Below are positions 1-10,821 of a DNA stretch of 64,000 nucleotides, one piece after another. The notes beneath the pieces are model-generated. The model made no database searches. It was given only the letters and a program-made list of their open reading frames with translations, and was not told the DNA's origin. Positions within the stretch are counted from its first letter, which is position 1, and each line of letters opens with the position of its first letter. Position numbers and translations under genes: made by a program. The DNA is from Manduca sexta (taxonomy: Eukaryota; Arthropoda; Insecta; Lepidoptera; Sphingidae), in contig NC_051141.1 of the NCBI RefSeq assembly GCF_014839805.1, positions 20,840,777 to 20,904,776 on the forward strand, given 5' to 3'.

Positions 1-1550
1 ATATTCAACGGTTCCTAAAGTATTGACTCTGCAAAATGCAATTTTGCAGATTCGATACTTTACGTAGGGACCGTCGAATTATTTATAGATGAAATATTAA
101 AATAATTGCTAAGGTGCGCCGGCGACTATGTTTTGGTTTCAATTGAACGCTGGCATCGTCTCGCCCGTCGTTATGTGTGGCCACAGCATGTTATACGACA
201 GGATAACGGCCGCGATGAAGTCCTGTCACTGCGTACTTCCGGCGGATCGTCAGTGCGAATGAAGTGCCAAAAGCCTGATGTCGCCGTCGAAAATTTATTA
301 TTGCCATTAGCAGATTAGTTATTAGGACAAATATTATGTTGACTGTAATAGATGGGATACGTTTTGAGCATTCTACGTCGCAAGAGGAGGTTGGCCGCCG
401 CGAAAAAAAGCTACTTTACCAGACGAGGATCGAATCCCAGACCATAGTATCGTACCGCAATACTACTACGTCGCCGAAGCAGTATTAAAATGACAAAGGA
501 AACTTATTTCCCTAGAATATGTACAATGGTATTAATTGGTTAAAGTTAACTACCATTGAGACTGCCGCTTCCTCCTTTCACCGAAAATGAACCTTTACGA
601 AGTCCAGCCGAATATTTCATTATTCGCTTAGGTGCAGCTGTATCGCATGACGTCACTCAACATGTGCGGTGTCAGATAGTTTGGACAAAGGCATAATTAC
701 CGTCAGTGATAGAACGATTTAAATACATTGACGTATTTTCTATAGACACGAACGTCCATATAAACTGTTTGTTCAAAATTTGAACTAAAATGGCAATCAA
801 AACGTAAATGTTGTAACGTATTTATTCACTTGAACAACAAATAATCTTACTTATTTGACTAATATTTTTTATTCAAATCCAGGTTTACACTTAGACTCGA
901 GTTCTAATATCATGAGTTCCACTCCGTATATAGCCACAAGCTGTCAATATTGACCACACTAAATTCAATTTGAATGGATTGCAGTTCAATTCAGTCGAAC
1001 ACAGTGAATGTTCGGAACACCAAATCTAATACGTAGTATATTTATATCGATGTTTAAATACTTTGTTACAATTTGCGATAAATATAATCAAAGTAGAATT
1101 GGTTACGTTTGATGGGGTTTTTATGGGGTTTTTAACAGTAATTTGGGAGATCCAGTGTACACCATTTTTAAATTACCGCGCCGCGTTGAATTTGTACACG
1201 AAAACGTACAGGGGAAACCGAATGGGATAGGTACTGAAATCCCCGGCTAAGCAGCTCCAAGAGCCTAGAAGAATATTTGGTGGGGATATATGGGGAAGGA
1301 AGTGTGGTGGAAGATAAGGAATCTCTTCAGGATGGACGGAGGGAAGAAGTTTAGGAAATGTTCACGAACCCTCATAAGCGTCTATGTGTAATTACAACTA
1401 TGAGGTATACTCACTGGACCGCGTGCCTAGGGCCGCGGCAAATCTGCTCCCGTGCATGACCGTGCATTCAGTGTGAAGACCTAACGCACAAGATTTATTT
1501 CGGGTAGGGGGGGGCATAGTATAATTGGTATAGTAGACATGCCACTGCTA
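1..1550. other. Intergenic sequence, nothing recognised
   Basis: A+T-rich sequence without a coding region I can support. The longest open frame (106-318) starts on a non-ATG codon, has no recognisable motif and no flanking splice signals. No tRNA, rRNA or tandem repeat was seen. Confidence 0.5.
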
Positions 1551-1552
1551 TA

Positions 1553-1728
1553 TAGTAATTAGCTTTTGCCTGCGGCGCTACCCGCGTGACATAATTTTTC
1601 CCGGTATAAAAGCTATAGCGCTCCGGAGTAATTTATCAATGAAAAAAAAAACGTTTTAATAGTTACTGAGATTAGCGTGTTCAAACAAACAAACACTTTA
1701 GATTTATTATATTAGTATGGATTATCTT
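1553..1728 (+). repeat. Dispersed lepidopteran repeat fragment
   Basis: The segment opens with an 'agcttttgcc..gcgg' motif and closes with 'gagattagcg.gttcaaacaaacaaac'. This start and end combination is found in a very common moth repeat. The same start and end bound a longer copy at 47117-47750 in this window, so the two confirm each other. It is non-coding, and I cannot assign its class with confidence. Confidence 0.6.
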
Positions 1729-2310
1729 GGCGGTTCTGGTAACTATTCCTTTTTTTTCTTTTTTATCACCCGCAAAGCAGAGCGCGCTTCAAACTTTACA
1801 GCTGCAGTCGGAGCGGAGAGTTTCATCTCTCTTTGAATATTTTATCGTTCGGAGCATCTTCGCAAATTGATAGCGGGTTTATTTAATACGCTAGGGGTAG
1901 GAAAGTTCAGGGACGGTTTGTTTCCTTGATAATAGATGGCGCTGTGTTAAAATTATTTGTAATTTTGTCTTAATATCGAAAATAATTAGTTATATAGATA
2001 CCGTTTATTATAAAACAAACATTTTTCTCAATTACTACATATTTTTTGTACATACTCACACCATCCGCTAGGGGGCGGTATGTTGTTATTCTTATTAACT
2101 TTATACCTAAACATATTTGTTATTAAGCTAGTCCATGTTTGTTATTAAAAAGAACTCCGAATTCCAAATTAGATTATCATAAGGTCTCCTAAAGATTTCC
2201 AAACCGACCTGTCAAATTTGCCTGGATCCAACGTGTTCCAAAGATTCAACTACAATGAAATATTAATTATACACAATATTAATATGTAAATGCTAACACA
2301 ATAATATTTA
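1729..2310. other. Intergenic sequence, nothing recognised
   Basis: A+T-rich sequence with homopolymer runs. No gene, RNA or internal repeat seen. Confidence 0.4.
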
Positions 2311-2311
2311 T

Positions 2312-2500
2312 ATTTGAAATAAAATTATTTTGCGGATTTTATCGCAATTCTAAAATTAAAATTTTCCCCCTGCATTCGAAGACTTTGTAGCATTCATGAT
2401 CACAGAGCGGACTGGAATTTAAAAATATAAAAATCGCGATAAATACTGCAAAATATTTTTATTTCAATGTCTAACATTCGCGTAAACATAAGTACACATA
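2312..2500. repeat. Foldback (inverted-repeat) element
   Basis: The left arm (about 2313-2364) and right arm (about 2416-2469) are imperfect reverse complements around a central 'cattcgaagactttg' segment. The outer right part contains 'ctaacattcgcgtaaac'. That sequence recurs in opposite orientation at about 42570, 48515 and 52815, followed there by the same arm and 'cgaagactttgc' centre. It is therefore a dispersed MITE-like foldback repeat, complete here and partial inside the array. Confidence 0.65.
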
Positions 2501-2689
2501 CAATATTTACTGGATGTAAACAGAACCCTGGAAAGCCGTTTTTCGGGACTCCGGAGAAGAAGAAATAATAGTTACATACGTCGAAAAAAAAAATATAAAA
2601 TTATTATAAATAGGTAATATGCCAAACCTCATACTTCTTCGTGCCCCCAATATTCTTAAAGGATGTACAGAGTTTTATACACGTATTAA

Positions 2690-3000
2690 TTAAAAGATTC
2701 CTTCCTTGCCGAATAACGTCCATGGCGGCCAGTCTCATTAGAGATCAACCAAATACGGAGGAGATAATATAGTTCACAATACACAAGTGCACTCTCTGTT
2801 CCTTCACTCTCATAGTCCGGTGAGACGGCAATTGGACATGACCGGAGAGATCAGGCGCAAGACCAACGGCTTTACGTGCTTTCCGAAGCACGGGGGTTTC
2901 ACTATATCTTCATAACTCCGAGCTGCGAATGAGTAATTTTTAAAATTTTAAATCCCAGTCTCAATTATTTTGGCGTGACCCGGATTACAACTACGCCACC
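2690..3000 (-). repeat. Probable SINE or related short interspersed repeat (degraded)
   Basis: The stretch 'gttcacaatacacaag' through 'ccaacggctttacgtgcttt' and 'gaagcacggg' resembles a short interspersed repeat I know as very common in Lepidoptera. The expected tRNA-like head would lie at the right end on the minus strand, but it is too degraded to recognise here. The assignment rests on recognition of the family, not on a second copy in this window. Confidence 0.4.
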
Positions 3001-3636
3001 AAGAAAGTAAAATATATAGAAAGTGCAGATAATATAACAGAGACGTGCTCGATCAACATTCCACGTGGACATGCATTGCGCATTCTATTGCACTGCATAT
3101 ATGAACTATCGCTGGAATTCTGCGCAAGTATGAATTTTCCGCGCGCAAATCGGTTCAAATTCTTTGCCCGGCTGTATAGGAAACGTCTCCGATATAGCCG
3201 GCCAATACCCGTGCCTCAGATCACAACGAAATAGACGGCATTCTGCAAGATTTTCCAGATTATATCAAGGAATAAAATAAATTAATAGATTATAGGATTT
3301 TTGCTAAGCGTTATATTTAGTTATTATAACCAAAATCTAAAAAGCATGTTTGTAGATTCTTCATAGATTTTGACAGGGTTTGCAATGAAAACTTTTTTGT
3401 ACGTTTTAATTAAGAAAAAGTGAAATGTGCTGGTTTTAATATATCTACAAACTGTCATTCTGCTGGTGGTATACATAAGCTATGGGACGCCAATTGCCAT
3501 TGCGTGATTCTATATACATTCAGTCCGAGTCTTTGTTTCAAATTATATGTTGTCTGTGAATAAAAATCTGGAATTATCTTCATATCACAAAACTCATATG
3601 CTCATTAATCTGGATCCTGGACTTTCTGCCCGATAT
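3001..3636. other. Intergenic sequence, nothing recognised
   Basis: No open frame with a motif, no RNA gene and no repeat match within the window. Confidence 0.4.
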
Positions 3637-4397
3637 ATATCTTCGTTGTAGGTGGAGAACTAAATAACTCAAAATTTCTAGTTTCGAGATAAACGCGATT
3701 AACAGTTTTTTTTTCGTTATTTTTTAAGCATTACTAAAAAACTATAAATAATTTTAATGTCTGTATTTTTATATATCTTGGGTCTTAATATCTATTATAT
3801 TATGCATTAACAAAAAAAACTCTGACCTAAAGAAAAAAATATAAAAAAATAAAAACTTCTTATTTAATTCTTCCACGACAATGTTTTGTAAGTTTGCTGA
3901 AATAAACTAAATAACTCGTATAGTTATTTAGTTTTGCCACACTAGAAACCATATGGTAAAGTAATTATAAGGTTTAATAATTACAATTATAGAGTTTATT
4001 AAAGTGAATACCATTAGGATTTGCAATGTCTAAATTAAACAAATCAAGTTGTTTAGTTCTTCTACACACTAATTGATTAATTTTGTTAAACAATAGACTC
4101 GAGAAAGAATTAAACAACTCATTTTATTTAATTTCTTTACTATTGAACAGATTATAAGTCGCAGATTGTTGATTTTATTATTTAATTATTTACTTTTTCT
4201 ACAAAAAAATATATATTATTTGAATATGTTTATTTCTCCACTTTTAACTTAAAAAAGCTATAATTTCGAAACGGGATAAGATAATGAAGTGCTTGTTAGG
4301 CCAAAATATGCGCCATGTTTTGGGCAACACAAAAGTGATGAAAGTCCAAAATGGCCAAAATCCGAGTTATTTAGTTCTCCACCTACAACGACGATAT
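3637..4397. mobile_element. Inverted-repeat transposon/MITE, about 0.75 kb
   Basis: Perfect 27-bp terminal inverted repeats at 3644-3670 and 4364-4390, extendable outwards to about 34 bp with one mismatch (3637 and 4397). The interior is strongly A+T-rich and repeats pieces of the terminus, including a near-palindrome 'actaaataact..agttatttagt' near 3906. The two small open frames at 4284-4492 run into the right terminus and show no transposase motif. It is non-autonomous. I could not define a target-site duplication or the superfamily. Confidence 0.75.
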
Positions 4398-4845
4398 GCC
4401 GTCTGTCACAAGTGGAATACCCATGGCGAAAAGTTGGTGAACCAGTTAAGGCTCTGTTTAGCCCTCTTGTAACACACTATAGTAACGTATAATTAAATTA
4501 AACTGTAGTATTAATGAGTAAACTCTAGCATGCGATCATTGAAAATATGTGTAACACATCCTGCATGTAAATAGAGTGCAACTAAGAATAAAACCAGACG
4601 ACCGTTTTTTATCGGATGTCAATGAACATCGGTTGATGAAACGGTGACCTAGTTTTCCCCGGCTTTTTATAATCCGTTTCACGATGGGAAATTATGAAAT
4701 CCAAGGATATGCACCTCTGACTTTGCTAAAGTTATACGAGTATTTTTTCGTATTTATCGGTTACTGTAATGCTGAAGGAAAACAACGTGAGAAAGTCCGA
4801 ATACGTCAAAATTCTTATAGAAGTTTCTTAAAAGAATTATGAGGT
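4398..4845. other. Intergenic sequence, nothing recognised
   Basis: No gene or recognisable repeat. Short and A+T-rich. Confidence 0.35.
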
Positions 4846-4972
4846 TATGTGAAGTGTGCCAATCCGCATTAGGCCAGCGTGGCGGGCAAAGGCCTAAACT
4901 CTCTCAGTAGTACAGAAGGCCCGTGCCCAGCAGTGGGACAGCATTAGGGCTGATATCATTGTAGGCATAAAA
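4846..4972 (+). repeat. SINE/LINE 3' tail fragment
   Basis: Matches the tail of the complete SINE at 53583-53917 (read on its minus strand): 'gtgaag.gtgccaatccgca', 'ggccagcgtgg', 'ctctcagtagt', 'gcccgtgcccagcagtg'. Further copies lie at 37175-37320 and inside several array units. The tRNA-like head is missing, so this is a 5'-truncated insertion. Confidence 0.7.
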
Positions 4973-5640
4973 AATTGTGTGCATTAATATTACCTTTGTA
5001 GGTTTATAATCAGTTGTGTGCGTTCGCCACAAGCCTCGTGCATTATTTTAATAATTAACATTTGCAGATGCATCGCTCCATTTAACATGAGGTGAAGTTA
5101 CGGCAGTGCTCGCGCTATGCGCCGAGCACTCGTCCAGGTGCGGACTAGAGTTCAAGAAGAGGAGGCAAAATGAATAAAAATATACAGCGAAATTAATTTT
5201 CTTTACTATAATAATTGTCAGGCGTTAAATATTCATTGTTTACCATGTTAATGTTTACTCATGACTCGCACAGGACAGGCTCGGCGTAGTTAGGGAGTCA
5301 CTGTTAACTATTATAACCTGTCTTAAATATTGTTTTGATAAATAAATATATATTTCATTTTTTTTGACTGTTCCTTTAATCAAATAAAGTCAAAAAGAGG
5401 TTAAAAGTAGATTAATTCTTAAAATAATCACAAGATAAAGACACTTATTTTATTAAATTTGTTTCTAAGTATTATTTCTAATTCATATCAGCGGTTGTTC
5501 ACGATACTTCTAAAGGTGACTTTTACTGATTCTATGTACTAATTTATGTTATAAACTACCGGTTCTTAAAAAATATTTATAAACGGATAGCATTTGTATT
5601 TTTCTTTTGTAGGCTAATCCATGAGATCACATCTGGCTCT
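4973..5640. other. Intergenic sequence, nothing recognised
   Basis: No coding or RNA feature supported. Confidence 0.35.
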
Positions 5641-5642
5641 GA

Positions 5643-5885
5643 ATGTACAAAACTATTTACCTAGTGGATAGAAAAGCCTGTAGGAGTCGACCGCACCGAT
5701 CCTTCAAATGTCAGATATCTGACATTCTCAGTAAAGGCCAGGTCAAAAAGACCCGGAACCGGCGGGAATGCGTGAAAAGATTAATGAAGGGGGAGGAAGC
5801 GCGAGAAGTATGCCAGAATCGTGCAAAGTGGCAATCCATAGTCTCTGCCTACCCCTATGGGATAGAGGTGTGATACCATGTCTGT
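5643..5885 (+). pseudogene. LINE ORF2 C-terminal fragment and 3' tail
   Basis: The frame ending at 5873 reads through a C-terminal segment 'EVCQNRAKWQSIVSAYP', followed by a short tail with 'tgtatgta'. The same end is present, as a much shorter insertion, at 54378-54464. I recognise this as the carboxy end of a lepidopteran non-LTR retrotransposon polyprotein. The reverse-transcriptase and endonuclease domains are absent, so this is a dead-on-arrival 5'-truncated copy. I infer the RTE-like clade from general resemblance only. Confidence 0.55.
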
Positions 5886-6721
5886 ATGTATTTTCCTATT
5901 GAGAAATACATCAAACATCTTCAAAGGGGGTATTAACATCGATCTCGCAGAATCCGGCGCCGTCGTGTTTCTATGGAGAGGTGACTGGGGTCAATTGGAA
6001 CGATTATGATAACAGTATCAAACTAAAACTACTAATCATATTGCTATGAAATAACGTCACTTCGCATCCCAAGCGCTATTTTCGATCCATCTACAAAATT
6101 CGACCGATCAGAACATAGTTTTTTTAAATACTCACAAATGATTTATTATTATTGGTTCATTTTCAAAATCGGATTAAAGATTGAGATTGGGATCGTTCAT
6201 TGACAACAACTGTAAATACAACTACAAAAACACGCGTTTGAATTGCCCCTATTCAGCTGCCCATACCTACGCTATCAATATTTTATTATGTAATAAAAAT
6301 ATCTACATATATATGTAAGTATTTACTACAAATCTACTGGGATATTCATAGTAATGATAGCTGTCAGCTAACATGAAAAAACGATATTCTTAAAGTAATA
6401 AGAAATGAGATATCAAATTATTTGCTTTACGCATCGAGAAACCAATAAACCTCGATAATAATGTAAGTCGTACTTAGAATGGCATCGAACTCTGGTCATC
6501 AGGTTCCAACACCCAAGACACTCCTTTACTTCCTTGTAACCCCTTCCCTATCACTAACCGTTTGACAGATATTTGATTTGTTTTAATTGACCCCAGTCTC
6601 CCCTAGTTACTGGTAACGAATTTATAGGTCTTTCGATATACAATCTGCCTTGTACTGCTAGTAACTACTGACTATATAGTGTATAGCATCGAGAATTTAC
6701 AAATTTCTAGAGATTTCTCTT
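5886..6721. other. Left flank of the array, nothing recognised
   Basis: A+T-rich. No G, H or hairpin module precedes unit 1, so the array begins with its A module at about 6722. Confidence 0.4.
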
Positions 6722-8296
6722 GTTTAGTTCTTGACCCCTATTTGTGAACTACTTATTATTAATATTATGATAATAATTTTGACGTGAAAATTGTCACACA
6801 TGGCTTGAAGATGCTCGGCGACAAATATAGAAGATTCTGGAAGCAGCAGCATAGAAGCTCGGCGTCTCTCAGAAGTGTCAGGACGAGTTCTAGCCGTTGT
6901 TCACGAGATGTAGACATTAAGCACCTCTGAAATGAACTCGCCACGTCTTAGGCTCGTTTCTAACATTACTGAGCGGCTGCTGAGAATATCGGACGTTTTG
7001 AAAACCACACCGGAAAATTATGTTAAGGTATGTATTTTAAACCTGAATTATTGTTTATCCCCTATCATTTCAATGAAGAAGAAGAAAAAAGAAATCTATT
7101 TTGTAATAAGGAAACAGAAAAACAGCAATGAAAACTGTGCTTTTTACAAAAAGGCTGAAGCCAGCACTTGTTTTCCGTTGGACCTTTTGTTTGTTGACGT
7201 CACGTAGGGTAAAAAAAAACACAATAATGCTTTTAAAAAATAAAGAATGAATAAATAAACAAAAACGAGCGCAAATGTTGTTAATTTATTTTGTGATACT
7301 ACAATGGCCAGTTTACCTTGGCAACACCTTGAACAGTATCTATTTCACAAAGTTGCGCATTTAGTATATTAGTATTAAGTAGGTATGTTAATATAGTATA
7401 TTATAAGATATAAGATGTAAGATAAGATGAGAAGTCCGGTAGTGTTACGGCGTTGCATTAGAACAGGAAGACTGCAAAAGAAGAAGTCGCGCGTTGTGTT
7501 TAAGAGCCAGCCAAAATATACACGTGAGAGAACAGCTGGGAATCCAAATTACCCAATAAGTGGTAGGTACTGCTAATAGAACATCGCGTGAAAAAGAACT
7601 GAGGAGGAGCATCGCGCGCTGTGTATACTATGCTCTTTATGCGATCTGTGTATTGATATTCACATAACATATCGAGTATACAATACACGGCGCGGAAGAT
7701 GCCGCCGAGGAGCCAGCGAGCGCGACGGAACACACGCATCTCACAAGATGTTGCTGTTAATTTGCCCGCGAAATTCAATTATTACTCTTGTTATTTCTGC
7801 CACAATTTCTCCGCAGGTTGGCTGATTCACGAGATGCAGTCATTATGCACCTCAGAGATCAACTTGTCTTATCTTTAATTATTTGTATATCACATTAGTG
7901 ATTATCGCAAATTGATGAGGCAGAGGAAGTATAGTCCATGTATATTTTTTATAATATTTGACTGTTTATATGATTTAAAACGAAATAATCAAGCAGCGAT
8001 ACCTACTTCTCCAGTAGTGCTCCCATCTCATAGTACGGAGAAGTGTAGCAGAAGAATGTCGCGCGGGGTGTTTGGCAACCATTTTATAACATGTGTTCCT
8101 ATTCATGTTATGGAAAGGATGCCAAATACGAGGTGCGATGAACAATGACGTTTGACCACTACAAGACGAATTGTGGAACAATGAAGAAATTGTCGATAAA
8201 TTAATATTAATATTATGAAATAATAATGATAACCTTGAACAAAAACTTTGATCAATTATTTTATGATTTGTTCATCTTTAATGACAATAATAATAT

Positions 8297-8490
8297 TGTT
8301 AGAAAACTGTCACAATTCTAATTAAAATAAAAGAAATATCACTGACTACAGAAATACTTTCGGCAAATATCTCACCAACCAACCGACTGGTACGACTGTC
8401 AACAACCAACTGGCCCAGTCTATCAAACGCTCAGCGTTTTTATAGCAAAAAGTGTTACAAATACCCTCACTAAAAAGTTCTATGCTAACA
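8297..8490 (-). repeat. LTR (left) of the TRIM-like element
   Basis: 194 bp, TG...CA termini. Nearly identical to 10628-10821, with a visible A/G difference in the 'ggccc.gtctatc' segment. A recent insertion is implied. Confidence 0.9.
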
Positions 8491-8661
8491 CGGCCTCTCC
8501 TGACAATATGATCGTCCTCGATCACGCATTTTTTTTTTTTTTACAAAATATACAGCACCCAAATACAAACTTTAGTTTTGCAACATTAGAGAGACCTCAC
8601 TATGAGTAGGTCTTCACAATCTACTGGACTAAAATAATTTGAACTCGTTACGTATCTGCAC

Positions 8662-8930
8662 AGTCTGGTGCGCGTCGTACCGCACCCGGGCAGGCTGGTG
8701 CGCGTCGTATCGCACCCGAGCAGGCTGGTGCGCGTTGTATCGCACCCGAGCAGGCTGGTGCGCGTTGTATCGCACCCGAGCAGGCTGGTGCGCGTCGTAC
8801 CGCACCCGGGCAGGCTGGTGCGCGTCGTATCGCACCCGAGCAGGCTGGTGCGCGTTGTATCGCACCCGAGCAGGCTGGTGCGCGTTGTATCGCACCCGAG
8901 CAGGCTGGTGCGCGACGTTTTGCAACAGCG
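8662..8930. repeat. 30-bp minisatellite with a 120-bp higher-order repeat
   Basis: About nine copies of a 30-bp G+C-rich unit (core 'caggctggtgcgcg'). Sequence variants run in the order a-b-c-c-a-b-c-c, so four units form a 120-bp block present twice in tandem. Because 30 is divisible by three, all frames stay open over the array. This explains the overlapping repetitive open frames on both strands, which should not be read as genes. Confidence 0.92.
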
Positions 8931-9344
8931 CCTGGAGCATGTCGTTTTGCTCCCGCGTAGCCTGGAGGGCGCTGTTCCGCAACGCTCAACACGCCCTGGA
9001 GCGCGCCTGCGCACGTTCTGAGGCGCGTCTGCGCACGTCCTTCCGCCATTACCTCCATTGACAATCTGCAGGGATCTTCGTTCAAAAGAGCACATGAAAT
9101 ATCATTCGGGCATAGGCCTATAACTCACGAAAGCAAGCGTGCACTCAAGCTTTCATGAGCAATAACCAAACAAGAATATTGAACAACGGGATCGGACTTC
9201 ATTCGTCCAAAATAATCTCGTCAAGGATACCAGCTCACGTCAGCCATTCACGTCTATACATGATGTCAACGTGGCTATCATAAATAGCTTGACAAAGTAA
9301 CTCGCAACGCGTTACACGTGGCCTTCGACAACGCAATACTCTAC

Positions 9345-9642
9345 TAATGGCGTTTGCCAACCGCAATACGTTATTCATGGCATTTACCAACCGCAATACG
9401 TTACTCATGGCATTTGCCAACCGCAATACGTTAATCATGGCATTTGCCAACCGCAATACGTTAATCATGGCATTTGCCAACCGCAATACGTTAATCATGG
9501 CATTTGCCAACCGCAATACGCTTACCCATGGCATTCGCCAACCGCAATACGTTAATCATGGCATTTGCCAACCGCAATACGTTTACCCATGGCATTCGCC
9601 AACCGCAATACGTTAATCATGGCATTTGCCAACCGCAATACG
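9345..9642. repeat. 30/31-bp minisatellite
   Basis: About ten copies of a unit with core 'ttgccaaccgcaatacgtt'. Most units are 30 bp. Two carry a one-base insertion ('tacccatgg' in place of 'aatcatgg') and alternate with 30-bp units near the right end. This is unrelated to the 8662-8930 array apart from sharing the 30-bp period. Confidence 0.9.
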
Positions 9643-9734
9643 TAAAACGTAACCTTCACCATCTATCTACTCAGTGTTATAAAAGCGAACTCGAGTTACA
9701 TGCAACCCTTCAACCAGTAGATAAAATAACGTGT

Positions 9735-10040
9735 TTGTCGGACCAAGGTCTGCACGCATAACTACTTTGCGTCTCCCGGACAGAGTCCGTGCACGTTTAC
9801 AAAGAAACGCCCTGATCAGACCAAGGTCCGTGCACACCAAAAATGTGCCACCCGGACAAAATCCGTGAAAGGCCTCGGGCCCAAACCAGACCAAAGTCTG
9901 CACACATTAATAAATGTGTCTCCTGGACAGAATCCAGGCAAGGCCTCGGGCCCAAAACCAGACCAAAGTCTGCACACATTAATAAATGTGTCTCCTGGAC
10001 AGAATCCAGGCAAGGCCTCGGGCCCAAAACTGGAGCGCGC
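9735..10040. repeat. About 72-bp tandem repeat, four partial copies
   Basis: The period is 72 bp between 9901 and 9973 and slightly shorter and more degraded to the left. Each copy contains short self-complementary pieces such as 'cctgga..tccagg' and the core 'aaggcctcgggcccaaa'. It lies inside the TRIM-like element. Confidence 0.85.
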
Positions 10041-10627
10041 TGTCCTGCAGCGCTTCGCACTACCCGGAACGCGCCGTCCTGCAGCCTTCCGCACCTCATG
10101 AGGCGCATCTGCACACGCCTTGAAACGCGTCTGTGCAGTGCTCCGTCATCGCGTCATTTCGCGAACATATTTCTGCAGGCAAATAAAAACCAAAACAGCA
10201 ACATCGTTCGGCCTATTCTGACCTTAATCAGATTCGTTTAAAACTTTCTAAACAGTGATTTTATTTCTATCACAAACAAATCTACCTTCAAAGTAGATCG
10301 GATTTCATTTCCAGTTACTAGCACATGGTAAAACTAAATTCCAACATTTTTAGAGATCCAGGAAAAATAACTGAAACCAGCACCCTCAAATAAGGGTTAT
10401 GGGTCATACGATACCACACTTTCCAGGCGTCGATAAACATAGTCTGCGATAGGACAGTTAGCATCAACTGCCATTCGAAACTCGCGTAGTCACTTTACCT
10501 AAGACGCCTCCGTAGAATTTCCACACCACGCGCGGCACCGTTTTCCATCGTAGCATTGGTACATAGCGTAGGTATGTAGTGAACACAGTCCAATTTTATG
10601 GGCATCGATTACTAATCCCACTTCTGA

Positions 10628-10821
10628 TGTTAGAAAACTGTCACAATTCTAATTAAAATAAAAGAAATATCACTGACTACAGAAATACTTTCGGCAAATA
10701 TCTCACCAACCAACCGACTGGTACGACTGTCAACAACCAACTGGCCCGGTCTATCAAACGCTCAGCGTTTTTATAGCAAAAAGTGTTACAAATACCCTCA
10801 CTAAAAAGTTCTATGCTAACA
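10628..10821 (-). repeat. LTR (right) of the TRIM-like element
   Basis: 194 bp direct repeat of 8297-8490, followed by the ATAT target duplication. Confidence 0.9.

Larger units (their letters stand above)
8297..10821 (-). mobile_element. Non-autonomous LTR retrotransposon (TRIM-like), minisatellite-rich
   Basis: Two 194-bp direct repeats (8297-8490 and 10628-10821) start with TGTTA and end with TAACA. They differ at one base that I can see. They are flanked by a 4-bp duplication ATAT (8293-8296 and 10822-10825), and the empty site is intact in units 2-4 (near 14480, 25525 and 35412). The interior of 2137 bp has no gag or pol and consists largely of three tandem-repeat arrays. A purine-rich run (minus strand AGGAGAGG) beside the 8490 edge suggests minus-strand orientation. 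I saw no clear primer-binding site. Open frames here are by-products of the 30-bp repeats. Confidence 0.88.

Noticed and set aside
106..318. 70-codon open frame
   Set aside because: Non-ATG start, no motif, no splice signals, no related sequence in the window.
430..470. B-box-like 'gatcgaatccc' as a tRNA gene or SINE head
   Set aside because: No matching A box or cloverleaf could be built around it.
8586..9095. Overlapping long repetitive open frames on both strands
   Set aside because: They are produced by the 30-bp minisatellite, which cannot introduce stops if one unit has none. No start context or homology.
8662..9642. CRISPR-like regular 30-bp repeats
   Set aside because: There are no unique spacers; the units are directly adjacent, and the host is an insect.
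9797..10241. Open frames over the 72-bp repeat
   Set aside because: Low-complexity by-products of a tandem repeat inside a non-autonomous LTR element.
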